From: a virus
DNA length: 45,293 bases
Virus record (IMG/VR): IMGVR_UViG_3300022918_000005
Location: 1-45,293 of that record
Direction: 5' to 3' (one strand)
In this document: one piece after another, positions 30,201 through 37,386 of the stretch
Position numbering within the stretch: the stretch's first letter is position 1
Layout: the number at the start of each line of letters is the position of its first letter
Position numbers and translations under genes: made by a program
Notes under the pieces: model-generated
Database searches by the model: none
Told to the model about the DNA's origin: nothing
Seen by the model: the letters and a program-made list of their open reading frames with translations, nothing else

Positions 30201-31799
30201 CTCCAGCGCGCCGCGCTGCGACAAGCGGTCCTCGTCGCGCGCCAGGGTCAACTGCGCGATCTCCAGCTTCGTCTTGCCGTAGACGGCCACCAAGTCCTCG
30301 TTCGCGGCGGCCTCGGCCACCAGCGCGGTGTAGTTGGCGTCACGCTCGTCGGCCAGAGCGGCGACGGCGGCGCGCACCTGCTTGGCGGCGGCGGCGTTCT
30401 TCTCCAGCGCCTGCGCGTTGTCGAGCAGCGCGCGGATCTCCTTGATGTGCTCCTTGGTCAGCACGATCTTGCCGGCCGCCAGTTCCTCATCGAGCTTGAT
30501 GCGCGCTTTCTGCGAGTCGGTCAGCGCGTCGCCGCCGTCGATCTCCAGCTGGTCGGCGGCCATCTTCTCTTTGATGGAAGCGATCAGGCCCGCATAGGCG
30601 CTTTGTTCCTTGGCCGCTGCGGCTGCGGCTTGGTCGGCGGACTTCTTGCGCGCGGCGTCGATCTCGCCCGCGTTCAGGAAGGTGGCCACCTTGACGGCGG
30701 TTGCGGCCTTGATTAGGTTGTCCGCGATCAGGTCGCCGGCGTCCTTGACCGGCGCGACTTGGGCCGCCGCCGTGGTACCGAGGTCAACCCACTTCTTTTC
30801 CCACACGTCGAAGGCGGCGCGCGCTTTATCCGCGTCTGCCGCCGCCTGGTCGCCGATCCCGCCCTCGCCAAAGGCACCTTTCAACGTCTGCAGGCCCCCC
30901 GAGATGTCAAGATTGGCGAACTGCCCGACCGCGCTAAAGAACTGTCCTATCTGCGCCGCCCACACGCCGATCTCGGTGGCGACGGTCTTGATCACGAAAG
31001 ATACGTTTCCGGCGGTGATGATCAGCACCCGCAGGATCTCGTTCAATGGGGCGAATTTATCCGCCGCGTTATCCAGCTCCTTGCCGTTGGTGGCGAAGTC
31101 GTCCGCAAGCACGGTCAGCACCGGCAAGAGGCTGGCGGCGATGCGCGTGCCGAGACCCTGAGCGGCAAAGCCCAGTTCGTCGATCTTGTCGTTGAACGCG
31201 CCCGCGTCGGCGGCGACCTGCTCGGTGATGCCGGACAGTTCTTTACCCTTGCCGATCAGCGCGTCGATGCCGGCGGCACCGTTGTCGAGCAAGACGGCCG
31301 CCTCTTGCCACGACTTTCCCAGCACTTCGGCGCCGAAGGCCGCGCGCTGTTGGGGGTCTTGGATATTCTTGAAGATGTCGGAAAGCTGCTTGAACGCTTC
31401 GAGCGGTTCGGTGGCGGTGATGCCCAGCTCGCGGAACTTAGCGCCGTCCTTGCCGATGTTCTGCGCAAGCTTGGTGATGGACGCCCCCACCCCTTCGAGC
31501 TGGGTGTCGGAGAGTTTGGCCCCGTAGGCAAGGCCCGCGAGATCCTCAATCGCCACGCGGGTGCGCACGCTCAAATCGTTGAGCGCGTCGGCGGCGTCGA
31601 TGCTTTGCTTGATGAATGCCGCGAAGGCCCCGATGGAGAGACCGCCGGCCAAGCCTTTCAGCACGTCCTTGAACGCCTCTGCGCTGGCGGACATCGCCGC
31701 GAAAGCCGCACGGGTTTCCCGGCGGCCGTCGTTGAGGTCTTGCCGGAGTCGGGCAATGTCAGCGCGAAGGCGAATCTCTACATCAGCTGCGACTGTCAT
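27276..31799 (-). CDS. Tail tape measure protein with DUF4214 C-terminal domain
   Basis: 1507 residues, the largest gene. N-terminus (ADVEIRLRADIARLRQDLND, then AFKDVLKGLAGGLSIGAF) is typical for tape measure proteins; long helical coiled-coil regions follow. Hydrophobic glycine/alanine-rich segments (AVGAGVGIFAGAAGGYLGG, IGSIVPVVGTALGALIGGLL) at about 730-810 can insert in the host membrane. Near the end, ENLYSTLLGRNADAAGLQFY and FLNSPEYLQNQ form a DUF4214 repeat, unusual at this place and normally linked to secreted or S-layer proteins. The length predicts a long, non-contractile tail (about 0.15 nm per residue in known phages). Confidence 0.93.
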   Translation of the reverse strand: MTVAADVEIRLRADIARLRQDLNDGRRETRAAFAAMSASAEAFKDVLKGLAGGLSIGAFAAFIKQSIDAADALNDLSVRTRVAIEDLAGLAYGAKLSDTQLEGVGASITKLAQNIGKDGAKFRELGITATEPLEAFKQLSDIFKNIQDPQQRAAFGAEVLGKSWQEAAVLLDNGAAGIDALIGKGKELSGITEQVAADAGAFNDKIDELGFAAQGLGTRIAASLLPVLTVLADDFATNGKELDNAADKFAPLNEILRVLIITAGNVSFVIKTVATEIGVWAAQIGQFFSAVGQFANLDISGGLQTLKGAFGEGGIGDQAAADADKARAAFDVWEKKWVDLGTTAAAQVAPVKDAGDLIADNLIKAATAVKVATFLNAGEIDAARKKSADQAAAAAAKEQSAYAGLIASIKEKMAADQLEIDGGDALTDSQKARIKLDEELAAGKIVLTKEHIKEIRALLDNAQALEKNAAAAKQVRAAVAALADERDANYTALVAEAAANEDLVAVYGKTKLEIAQLTLARDEDRLSQRGALELSEDTVAQLEREIEARKRNVAAMGNLEVLEKQKKASDDAAAAQVSFWKSIDDTAHATFVSILDGSKDTATRLKDTFKNIFFDWLYQQTIKKWIINIGTSSSGGPGDIATALGGGASAGGAGSSAIGLINAGKSIYEGFSTGFAGAGATLGGYVTTLGNLFGSSATSAFGAGMGLTSSQAASAAAAYNSAGMASTGSAISSGSAVGAGVGIFAGAAGGYLGGNLISGQYGSKNTVAAGTAIGAAIGSIVPVVGTALGALIGGLLGGVANRLFGMGEKKVQSTIIDGSLTSTGATGNNVSTWTQKGGWFRSDKKGTDSTALSGEQSAAFSSTYKAILDVSKVLGDTIGADTSALSTRVQKLSIDLTGLATDSDKLGAITKFFEGVADSIAVELVPNLTKFQKEGESLSVTMERIVSNYASLDTMLAAVGTSFGAVGAGSIAARESFIAVNGGLTALGSGLSYFQQNFLSEAEQLAPVQKQLTDALKSMGVAGLTTNDQFKTYLLGLDKTTEAGATMFAQLLALAPAFNEITKATEAAAKAAADEAKAKAQAEAEIAAAQVKAAQEVAAALAATNKGYQDQIDAIIAARGGEAAVRALEIKGMDASTVALYDRLAALKAEEKATADAAQAAKDLAAAQIAQVNAMVSAINAAYSDLGKVVDAQKTAAKTALDAALAAINDSITAVTTKIGNLKSLSDALAAPITAVRSAQQSVASYGAARAQVVAAIAIAKASGVLPSADSLRDSLAALGSNSTDNYGSMTEYLRDQAAAGRDIKELGAITDSQLSVAERTLLALQDQKTATQRAYDAQIARLDAILEEQRKAVAIATGASATLNSLPGALAALAEAIAALKTAAATNPVAAETGNIGAIENLYSTLLGRNADAAGLQFYLDEIAKGTSWEAIKQGFLNSPEYLQNQNSGANTVAELRTMNARMANVEADIARTANSTSRSADSNLRLATQFDQVSAGGNALLTEPA

Positions 31800-32669
31800 T
31801 GCCCGTTTTCTCCAGTTTCTTGGCCTTGCGCTCCAGGCGCCGTTCTTCGCGGTCGAGGGACTTCTCCGCTTTTTGGTTCCGCGCCCACCGCCATTTCGAT
31901 TCGAACTCAGGCCATGGGCAAGGTGCTTCGCGCTTCGTCGCGGCGAACGATTCGCCCAAATACGCCTTGGACAACTTGATCAGCAGCCGCGACTGGTACG
32001 GTTGCCATTCTATACCAAGCAGGTGCTCCCACGCCACCAAATCGACCGCTTCGATCGGCCCGTCCTTCTTGGTCGGGCCTATCTCCCATAGGTAGTCCAA
32101 CAAGTCGCGCCCCCAAGACACCGGGGGCAGTTCCAGCGGCAAGCCGCTGGCCTCGATCGTGTCGCGCCGGGGCTTCTCCGGCGGCGCCTTCGTATCCGAG
32201 GTGTTGACCTCGGGCGTTGCGTTTAGCCAGGCTGCGAAGCGGACGAATCGGTGGAGGTCGTCGCTTGCTCTGGCAAGTAGTTTCCCCGGTCACCCGCAAA
32301 CTTGTTCAGGCCGGCGGCGATGTGGCCGATCTCCAGATCCTTGTAGGCCGCGCGGAAAGCCGCATTGCCCACCTTGCCCTCGTAGTCGAAGCCGTCGAAG
32401 GAGATGGTGATCGCGGCCAGGAACACGGCCAGGTCTTCGGTGTCCGCGTCGGCGGCGCGCTTACTGTCCTTGCCGTTGATCAGCGCGGACAGGCCGCCGG
32501 ATTTCTTCTCGGTGAAGTCGTGCAGCGCGGCTTGGAAAATCTTGGTGCCCGGGCTGTGGTGGGTGATGGTCCACGGCGTGCCGTCTTCGTTGTACTGGAC
32601 GTTGCCCTTGGCATCGGTGACTTCGTATTTGCCGACCGGCAGAATGGCGAGGGATTTTAAGCTTGGCAT
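31783..32669 (-). CDS. Tail assembly chaperone fusion (GT-like) made by -1 frameshift
   Basis: Ribosomes that slip back one base at GGGAAAC (32286-32280 on the minus strand) leave the 148-aa G-like frame at residue 130 and continue in the second frame to 31783, giving about 295 residues. The second frame is open from the slip site through LARASDDLHRF and WEHLLGIEWQPYQSRLLIKL to a lysine-rich end. A 5-bp hairpin CTTGC-CAGA-GCAAG starts two bases after the slip site. The pair lies just before the tape measure, the fixed place of G/GT chaperones. The second frame overlaps the tape measure by 17 bases. Confidence 0.82.
32223..32669 (-). CDS. Tail assembly chaperone (G-like)
   Basis: 148 residues, unshifted product. 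MPSLKSLAILPVGKYEVTDA onward; a compact alpha/beta protein with an acidic middle (DADTEDLAVFLAAI) and a Thr/Ser-rich C-terminus (ATTSTDSSASQPG). Position between tail tube and tape measure and the overlap with a second frame identify it as the chaperone that coats the tape measure during tail assembly, by analogy with lambda gpG. Confidence 0.82.
   Translation of the reverse strand: MPSLKSLAILPVGKYEVTDAKGNVQYNEDGTPWTITHHSPGTKIFQAALHDFTEKKSGGLSALINGKDSKRAADADTEDLAVFLAAITISFDGFDYEGKVGNAAFRAAYKDLEIGHIAAGLNKFAGDRGNYLPEQATTSTDSSASQPG
32280..32286 (-). promoter_or_regulatory. Programmed -1 frameshift site GGGAAAC
   Basis: The heptamer is read as G GGA AAC in the G-like frame, the X XXY YYZ pattern of canonical slippery sites. 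After slippage the reading continues GGG AAA CTA CTT. No stop codon lies in the new frame until 31783. Confidence 0.82.
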
Positions 32670-32706
32670 GATGGTTCTTTCTTGGGAGGATTAATGCACC
32701 TTCGGC

Positions 32707-32735
32707 CGCCTGCGCCCTCCCAAGGGCGACAGGCG
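32707..32735 (-). terminator. Stem-loop between tail tube and chaperone genes
   Basis: CGCCTG-C-GCCCT-CCCA-AGGGC-GA-CAGGCG forms an 11-bp interrupted stem in the 102-bp gap. There is no U-tract, so it may act as a partial terminator or mRNA stabiliser that keeps tail tube protein in excess. Confidence 0.4.
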
Positions 32736-32771
32736 ACCGTCAGTGCTGGTTGTGGCCTAGTGGCCGGGTTC

Positions 32772-33269
32772 TTACGCGGCCGGGGTCGGGATGACCGGGG
32801 TCGCTGCTTTCAGGGCTTCGGACTGCAACAGCAGGGTCATGGCGTAGGTCAGGTTGTCGTTGCTGCCGCCGCCGGACTCGGACAGGTTCGACACCTGCGC
32901 GGTGCAGTACAGCACCGAACCGGACTGGCGCACGACGGCGAACGAGGCGACCGAACGGTCACGCATCACCGTGTCGGCGGCGTCGAACGCGTCGGTGTCG
33001 CCGTCTTCGCCTTCTTCGAGCACCATCCACTCGGAGTCGATCAGCTGGTAGTTGCCGACGCGGCGACGCACCAGGCCTTGACTCACGACGTCCAGCTCGG
33101 AGGTGTTCGACTGGCGGCCTTCCATGGCGCCCACCTGGGTGACGGTGAACTCCAGTGCGCCGGCGCCGAAGAACGTTTCAAACGCGGCCTCGGTGTCGTC
33201 GGTTGGGCGGCCGGCTTTAATGAACAGGCGCGTGCCTGCGTAGGTCTCGAAATCTGCTGGAAACGGCAT
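32772..33269 (-). CDS. Major tail (tube) protein
   Basis: 165 residues. FETYAGTRLFIKAGRP, then VTQVGAMEGRQSNTSELDVV and SGSVLYCTAQVSNLSESGGG are typical of siphophage tail-tube proteins; mostly beta. It sits between tail completion and chaperone genes, the standard place. Its own ATG at 33269 follows AGGAG. No Ig-like domain is attached. Confidence 0.85.
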   Translation of the reverse strand: MPFPADFETYAGTRLFIKAGRPTDDTEAAFETFFGAGALEFTVTQVGAMEGRQSNTSELDVVSQGLVRRRVGNYQLIDSEWMVLEEGEDGDTDAFDAADTVMRDRSVASFAVVRQSGSVLYCTAQVSNLSESGGGSNDNLTYAMTLLLQSEALKAATPVIPTPAA

Positions 33270-33336
33270 AATGTTTTCTCCTGTTGAATGCCCGCGCGCA
33301 CCATTGCGTGACGGGCGGGCAAACCGATACCGTATT

Positions 33337-33753
33337 CTAATTCGGTTCGGAAAAAGTTACCATGAAATCCCGCGATTTTTCATGTATTTTATCGTCGCCC
33401 ACCGGCAGATCCGGACCTTCGCCCTGCTGAAGGATGGACTTGACGTGATACGACAACACCATGCCGGTGTGGACGCCCGCGCCGAGCGCGGCGGCTTTCA
33501 AGATTTTCTCGCTCGCCGCGTAGCCGCCGGGGTCTTTTGCCAGCACCGTGACCTGCACGCGGGTGCGCATCGTCTTGCCCGGCTGGCGGCGCGCGATGGT
33601 GCTGATCTCGTCGCCATAGATGCGGGTGACGCTGATGACCGGCAGCACCGTGAACTGCGTGGCGGGGCCAACGTAGATACGATCAGCCGGCACCAGGCTG
33701 GTGACAACAGGGTTGGTGGCCAGGAGCGCGCGGACGATGGCGACGGCGCTCAT
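33337..33753 (-). CDS. Tail terminator / completion protein (DUF3168-like)
   Basis: 138 residues. AIVRALLATNPVVTSLVPAD, then RIYVGPATQFTVLPVISVTRI, a central TRVQVTVLAKDPGGYAASEK and HVKSILQQGEGPD fit the DUF3168/gp17-like tail completion family, which caps the tail tube and joins it to the head. Overlaps the gp10-like gene by ATGA. Confidence 0.84.
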   Translation of the reverse strand: MSAVAIVRALLATNPVVTSLVPADRIYVGPATQFTVLPVISVTRIYGDEISTIARRQPGKTMRTRVQVTVLAKDPGGYAASEKILKAAALGAGVHTGMVLSYHVKSILQQGEGPDLPVGDDKIHEKSRDFMVTFSEPN

Positions 33754-34241
33754 GCGGCGGCCTCGTCGGGCGGCACGGCGGCGGGCACGTCCAAGCCTTC
33801 CTTGGTCAAGCGCTTGCGGATCTGCGCCTGCACGGCGGCGACGGCCTGCGAGAACTTTTCGTCAGCGGCCGGGCGCATGAACGGGTGCGGGCGCGAGCCG
33901 GGGTGCTCGACGCTGCGCACGGTGTTGCCGTTGACGGTCATGGCGCGCGCGGTGATGCTGTGGGCGCGGGTGCCGTACTCGACCATGTGGGCGTAGAAGG
34001 CCAGCGCGTTGCCGACCTTGACGCTGGCCGATATCTGGCCGTCTCGCCCCTTGCGGGTGGTGATGCGCGCCGACTGGCGCAACAGGCCATGCTCCACTGG
34101 GATGTTTTGTTTGACCTGATCGAGGTACACCTTGGCCCCGGCGCGCAGCGCGGAGCGCATGATGTTCGTCTCCAGCTTGGCGGGAAGCGTCTGGAGCAAG
34201 GCGTCGAGCGCCGCGCCGCCGGTGATGTTCTCCTGACTCAC
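33750..34241 (-). CDS. HK97 gp10-like head-tail protein
   Basis: 163 residues. Signature of the HK97 gp10 family: LRAGAKVYLDQVKQNIPVEH, GLLRQSARI, YAHMVEYGTRAH and HPGSRPHPFMRPAADE. A neck or head-tail joining component. Ends with an Ala/Pro-rich stretch. ATGA overlaps at both ends. Confidence 0.9.
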   Translation of the reverse strand: MSQENITGGAALDALLQTLPAKLETNIMRSALRAGAKVYLDQVKQNIPVEHGLLRQSARITTRKGRDGQISASVKVGNALAFYAHMVEYGTRAHSITARAMTVNGNTVRSVEHPGSRPHPFMRPAADEKFSQAVAAVQAQIRKRLTKEGLDVPAAVPPDEAAA

Positions 34242-34582
34242 GAGCTAAACTCCTTGATGGTGAATTCGAGCCACTCGCGGCGCCCGATCTCCGCCGGCCC
34301 TGCGCTGATCTGGTGGATGGTGTCGACCTCGTTGTGGACGATTACCCGCATGTCGGAGCTGATGCCGCGCAGATAGCGGATGCGCACGCGCGCCGGCTTC
34401 TCGGACATGTCGATGGCCTGGCCGTTGCGCTCGGCATTGCCGGGCAGCGTATCCCACACCTGGGCGGGCACGCGCGCGAAGACGGGTTCCCACGGGCCGG
34501 GCTGCGGGCCGTACTCCGGATCTTCCACGACGGTCGGGCGCTCGATGGTGATGCGCCGATCAAGCTGTCCGCCGGTGATCAT
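34238..34582 (-). CDS. Head closure / head-tail adaptor protein
   Basis: 114 residues. MITGGQLDRRITIERPTVVE, then PVFARVPAQVWDTLPGN and RYLRGISSDMRVIVHNEVDT match the head-tail adaptor (SPP1 gp16-like) family, a small beta-barrel that closes the connector. Start at 34582 by ATGA overlap; an upstream in-frame ATG adds 10 residues and is less likely. Confidence 0.88.
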   Translation of the reverse strand: MITGGQLDRRITIERPTVVEDPEYGPQPGPWEPVFARVPAQVWDTLPGNAERNGQAIDMSEKPARVRIRYLRGISSDMRVIVHNEVDTIHQISAGPAEIGRREWLEFTIKEFSS

Positions 34583-35139
34583 TGGTACACCACGTACGGC
34601 TGCAGGAGCCATTTGTAGAAGTCCTCGGGCAGCGCGTAGGTCTGCCCCTCGTTGACCATGCTACGGTGCTCGTAGAACGCGTTTATGGCCAGCAGCATCC
34701 ACTGGCGGATCGGCTCGGGCACGCTGGCCGCGTCGGCATAGCCGGCTTGGTACTGTACGACCACGGCGCCGGCTTGCGCCCTGGCTGAGGGCCAGGGCGT
34801 GCCGTAGGCCGAGGTGATCATAGGCGGGTCCACGAACTGGTCGACCAGGTATCCGGCCGGCAGCGTCTGCTCGGTGCCGTCGGCGTCGATGTACTTGATG
34901 CTGTCGATCTCGGCCAGGGGCGGGCGCGGCACCTTCAGCGCGCCGCAGAAGCCGTCCGCGCCGAAGGCCAGGGTCTGCAGCATCAGCGCGCGGTTAAGCC
35001 GTTCCTCGGCCATCTGGCGCGCGGCGCGGATCATGCGCTCGATGTCGCTGTCCTCATCGGTGCCGATCACCCGCAGGTTGGCCTTGGCCTCCGGGAGGGT
35101 GATCGGTTCGTCGGTCGGTGGGGTGATGACTTTTATCAT
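34579..35139 (-). CDS. Head-tail connector protein (HK97 gp6-like)
   Basis: 186 residues. ITLPEAKANLRVIGTDEDSD, then RQMAEERLNRAL and PEPIRQWMLLAINAFYEHR are the gp6/DUF3199-like connector signature, a ring that binds the portal. The middle part (VPRPPLAEIDSIKYIDADGT) is the usual beta insertion of the longer members. Confidence 0.88.
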   Translation of the reverse strand: MIKVITPPTDEPITLPEAKANLRVIGTDEDSDIERMIRAARQMAEERLNRALMLQTLAFGADGFCGALKVPRPPLAEIDSIKYIDADGTEQTLPAGYLVDQFVDPPMITSAYGTPWPSARAQAGAVVVQYQAGYADAASVPEPIRQWMLLAINAFYEHRSMVNEGQTYALPEDFYKWLLQPYVVYQ

Positions 35140-35176
35140 TTTTGATAAGTGCCGGTTTTGGTGGTGAGGGTCACGG

Positions 35177-37084
35177 CTAGTCCTTTGGAGAAGACCAGTT
35201 GGCGACTTGAATAGTCACACCACCAGCACCGGCAGACGCCGCTGTCACGTTGACTTGGTATCCCGTTACAGTACCGGCGGCCACTTTAAATTTCGGTGTT
35301 TTCACCCTAACTTTAAATACAGACGGAAGATTTATACCGGAACTTGAGTTAGCGCACCATTGATAATTGTAATTAACGCCGCCAATGGTGTAGTAAAACG
35401 AAATAGCGAGAGAATTTATATTAGACCCGCCTGAAACCTTCAATTCAAGTTCCGTATGCAGCACATCACCCGCTGCGATTTGATTTGTAAATGGTAAAGC
35501 GCTACGAATAAACGCTGTCTGGCCGCTACCGGTAAAAGTGGCGGCCAGCACTTGATTGTTACCGAGAGCGTCACCGTCATTGGCAACCGTACGAGGAACC
35601 AGTGACGCGACCGCTGTGGCTGCACCTGTGGTGTCGACAGCCCACCCAAAGCCAACCGAGGTACCCGCGCCGCTCCCCTCTGTTACGCTAGCCCCTTTGG
35701 TGCCGCCGCCGGTCACAAACAACGGGTTTCGCGTAACGTTCTTGCTACTGGAATCCAGTTCGTAAGTGTCCGCAGCCGTAGACACCAAGGGGATCGCAGG
35801 AATACCCAGCCGCTCCAGAATCGGGTCCAGTACAAGCGAGTACATCGAATACGCACCCAGCGCATTTGGGTGAACCGTATCGGCCAACTTATTCAGATCG
35901 GCCTCGCCAGTGGTAGACGACGGATTTATCACCGCTTTAGCATAATCCGCAAGAATGATTCGCGAGTCGGTCGTGGCGTAGGCGCGAACCATGGTATTGA
36001 ACTGGCGGTTACGTTGCGCCCCTGTGAAGCCACCAACGACTTCCGAAAACGAAACATCGGCCGAGCTAATCGGCAGCAGCGTACCGAGAATTACGCGCAC
36101 GCCTTGCGAAAGTATGTCATCCACTAAAAGCTTAAGCTTTGCAAAAGCGGCGTCCGCCGGTTCTTTAGCGCCTCGCAAATTATTAGTGCCGATAAGAAGG
36201 TGCACAATATCCGGACTCTTTGCGTAAATATCTCGGGCACGGCGCGCATATAATCCGTCGATCGTTTCGCTGCCGAGTCCAGCATTGAAGACCATTTGAA
36301 TAAAGCGACCTGTAGCGTAAGTAAAAAATCCTTGGTTGGAATAGCCCACACCCCGCATAACCTGCGATCCAGTACAAGCGTTTACCGAGGGTGCTGTATT
36401 GGCGACAACAGCAAAGTTATCCTTATCGATTACCCGCGACACGAGGTAAGGCGCGTTGTATTCCGTAGGGGTACCTACTTGAATAGTGGATTGATCTCCG
36501 ACTGCTAAACCGTGGGTGACTAGATTAATCAAAATCTCCCCGTTCGAGTAGGTGACGCTGGCCGGGGTAGCTGCCACAAAATTCTGCGATGTAATTGAAT
36601 CCCCAGCCAGAACCAATCGTACGGGGGCAATTTTGTTAGCCGAAGCTACCACCGCCAACACCGAATCCGCCGTCTTCGCCACCAGCGAGCCGGTCGTGCA
36701 CTTGATCTCGACGGTGAAGTCGCCTTCGAACGGGCCAACCGCCAGCGCCGTGGCGCCGATCGTCGTCAACGCCCCCACAGCCGCGCCAGAGGCGTCGTAT
36801 CGCTGGTACGTGCCCGTGGTGCCGGCCGTCGGCGTGATCGTCAGGGCGGACCCTTCCGTCAGCGGCACGGTGGCCTTGCGATTGGCGATCAGGCTGACCG
36901 TGCCGCGCTTCTGCACCGCCGGCTGAATCATCACCGGTTGCCGCTCGCGATACGCCACGGTGCCGCCGGTCAGGGTCGCGGTGGCGTTGCCGCCCGCAAT
37001 CAGCGCGGTCTCCAGCGCCGAGTCCAGCGTGATGATGGACTGAGGCGAGAAGCCGTCGTACGTCGAGAGCAGGCGGATGGTCAT
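35177..37084 (-). CDS. Virion-associated protein with SGNH/GDSL hydrolase domain
   Basis: 635 residues, encoded between capsid and connector genes. Residues about 1-145 are a GC-rich, beta-type N-terminal part, probably the virion attachment domain. Residues about 155-425 are an SGNH hydrolase: LVLAGDSIT (Ser163), VFNAGLGS (Gly269), LLIGTNN (Asn301) and DTVHP (Asp402, His405). Inserted at about 177-245 is HGLAVGDQSTIQVGTPTEYN, resembling a domain common in phage fibres. The last 200 residues are beta-rich. DNA downstream of codon about 142 is clearly poorer in GC than its neighbours. A deacetylase/esterase acting on surface polysaccharide is likely. Confidence 0.82.
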   Translation of the reverse strand: MTIRLLSTYDGFSPQSIITLDSALETALIAGGNATATLTGGTVAYRERQPVMIQPAVQKRGTVSLIANRKATVPLTEGSALTITPTAGTTGTYQRYDASGAAVGALTTIGATALAVGPFEGDFTVEIKCTTGSLVAKTADSVLAVVASANKIAPVRLVLAGDSITSQNFVAATPASVTYSNGEILINLVTHGLAVGDQSTIQVGTPTEYNAPYLVSRVIDKDNFAVVANTAPSVNACTGSQVMRGVGYSNQGFFTYATGRFIQMVFNAGLGSETIDGLYARRARDIYAKSPDIVHLLIGTNNLRGAKEPADAAFAKLKLLVDDILSQGVRVILGTLLPISSADVSFSEVVGGFTGAQRNRQFNTMVRAYATTDSRIILADYAKAVINPSSTTGEADLNKLADTVHPNALGAYSMYSLVLDPILERLGIPAIPLVSTAADTYELDSSSKNVTRNPLFVTGGGTKGASVTEGSGAGTSVGFGWAVDTTGAATAVASLVPRTVANDGDALGNNQVLAATFTGSGQTAFIRSALPFTNQIAAGDVLHTELELKVSGGSNINSLAISFYYTIGGVNYNYQWCANSSSGINLPSVFKVRVKTPKFKVAAGTVTGYQVNVTAASAGAGGVTIQVANWSSPKD

Positions 37085-37335
37085 TATTTTTTACCCTTGT
37101 TGGCTGGCGCTGGGGCCATTTTGTTCTGTACTTCTTCGGCCATCTTCTCGCCGCCCAGCAGGTCGTCCTGGCTGTCGGTCACACCAGTTTGCGGTGCGGC
37201 GTCTTCGTCAATCGACACCAGGCCGGCTTTGCGCAAGTCGGCCAGTTCGCCGGGGCTTACTTCGACTGGATCGCCGGCCCGGTACATTTTCGCTCCGTGC
37301 GCAAAGCTGTCGGTTGCTACCACTTTGGTTTCCAT
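37084..37335 (-). CDS. Small hypothetical head-region protein, 83 aa
   Basis: 83 residues. VVATDSFAHGAKMYRAGDPVEVSPGE suggests a small beta domain of the type found next to major capsid genes; the C-terminal half is charged and disordered (GGEKMAEEVQNKMAPAPANK). Stop and next start share one base (TAATG). May be a head decoration or joining protein. Confidence 0.68.
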   Translation of the reverse strand: METKVVATDSFAHGAKMYRAGDPVEVSPGELADLRKAGLVSIDEDAAPQTGVTDSQDDLLGGEKMAEEVQNKMAPAPANKGKK

Positions 37336-37355
37336 GATCTGTCCTTATCCGATAG

Positions 37356-37380
37356 AAAAAGCCGGGGCGCAAACCCCGGC
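37356..37380 (-). terminator. Rho-independent terminator after capsid gene
   Basis: On the minus strand GCCGGGG-TTTGCG-CCCCGGC-TTTTTC, six bases after the capsid stop. It would make capsid mRNA more abundant than that of the distal genes. Confidence 0.85.
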
Positions 37381-37386
37381 TGTAAC

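Noticed and set aside
27822-30716. A 964-codon open frame on the plus strand
   Set aside because: It is antisense to the tape measure gene, rich in R, G and V, with no domain; a high-GC shadow.
31783-32142. Independent T protein from a TTG at 32142
   Set aside because: No ribosome site, and the frame is open up to a canonical slippery heptamer, so a frameshift product explains it better.
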